DNA from: Candidatus Moanabacter tarae
Lineage (GTDB): Bacteria; Verrucomicrobiota; Verrucomicrobiia; Opitutales; UBA2987
DNA: 64,000 nt
Direction: 5' to 3'
Assembly (NCBI GenBank): GCA_003226295.1
Contig: CP029803.1
Coordinates: 2,299,001-2,363,000 of the forward strand
Part shown: positions 63,917-64,000 of the stretch, in pieces
Layout: each line of letters opens with the position of its first letter
How positions within the stretch are numbered: position 1 is the stretch's first letter
The notes under the pieces: generated by a model
Database searches by the model: none
The model's input: only the letters and a program-made list of their open reading frames with translations
What the model was told of the DNA's origin: nothing
Made by a program: the position numbers and the translations under genes

Positions 63917-64000
63917 CGTCTATTCCTTTTTTGAATTGGTTTTGAAGTCCAGCTCCACCACACTAAACGCCCTATGGCAGAGGCGGAGCAATCTACTTAG

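Noticed and set aside
1-64000. CRISPR array, rRNA operon, transposase or prophage
   Set aside because: No regularly spaced repeats, rRNA motifs, IS-type transposase frames or phage structural genes were seen anywhere in the window.

Overview
The window is an ordinary chromosomal stretch of a Gram-negative heterotroph, probably a member of the Verrucomicrobiota (Opitutae-like). The grounds are outer-membrane proteins (TorF-type and OprB-type barrels), a DUF5069 protein, the rpmH-rnpA-yidD-yidC-yebC order and the AddAB-type nuclease pair. This placement is inferred from gene content; there is no rRNA gene here. No prophage, transposase, integrase or CRISPR array was seen. Genes are densely packed on both strands, with four tRNA genes that all encode CCA.

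Layout. 1-4.5 kb: an AddB-like nuclease (cut by the window edge) and an AddA-like helicase-nuclease. 4.6-9 kb: carA and carB. 9-10.2 kb: tag and an MTH1187-type protein. 10.6-17.2 kb: a TorF-like barrel and a three-gene glutamate synthase-type operon with unusual domain fusions. 17.4-19.6 kb: a copper P-type ATPase. 20-24.3 kb: tesA diverging from ybbA-ybbP. 24.4-26.2 kb: a mutarotase and a McsA-like UVR-motif protein. 26.3-32.7 kb: one-strand cluster mntR-like > dihaem cytochrome > phnD > phnC > phnE > OprB porin. 32.8-38.7 kb: uvrC, holA, purB, PPi-phosphofructokinase. 38.8-40.1 kb: two tRNA-Glu genes flanking an internally deleted thioredoxin-domain gene. 40.3-43.9 kb: rpmH-rnpA-yidD-yidC-yebC. 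44-52.2 kb: M50 protease, TPR protein, FmdB, SRAP peptidase, class V aminotransferase, rmuC, smr, hsp20 and an alpha/beta hydrolase fused to a SAM-HAT-like C-terminal domain. 52.3-58 kb: hrpB, rsmE, a candidate small RNA or leader, rsmD, tRNA-Gly, pyrF. 58.3-63.9 kb: TPR anchor protein, a GH38 mannosidase remnant abutting tRNA-Pro, a menC-like gene, LysM protein, pdxH, an MDR dehydrogenase and DUF5069.

The best candidate for an undescribed system is the cluster at 26.3-32.7 kb. A regulator very like E. coli MntR precedes a dihaem peroxidase-like protein, a complete PhnD-type ABC importer and an outer-membrane porin. A 26-bp element with 19 of 26 positions identical lies 44-45 bp ahead of both the regulator and the first cluster gene. 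This suggests a metal-controlled import system using PhnCDE-type rather than MntH/MntABC-type transporters; the substrate is unknown. Other items worth attention are the rearranged glutamate synthase, a minus-strand RNA with its own promoter and terminator upstream of rsmE, an array of dyads upstream of hsp20, and two gene remnants next to tRNA genes.
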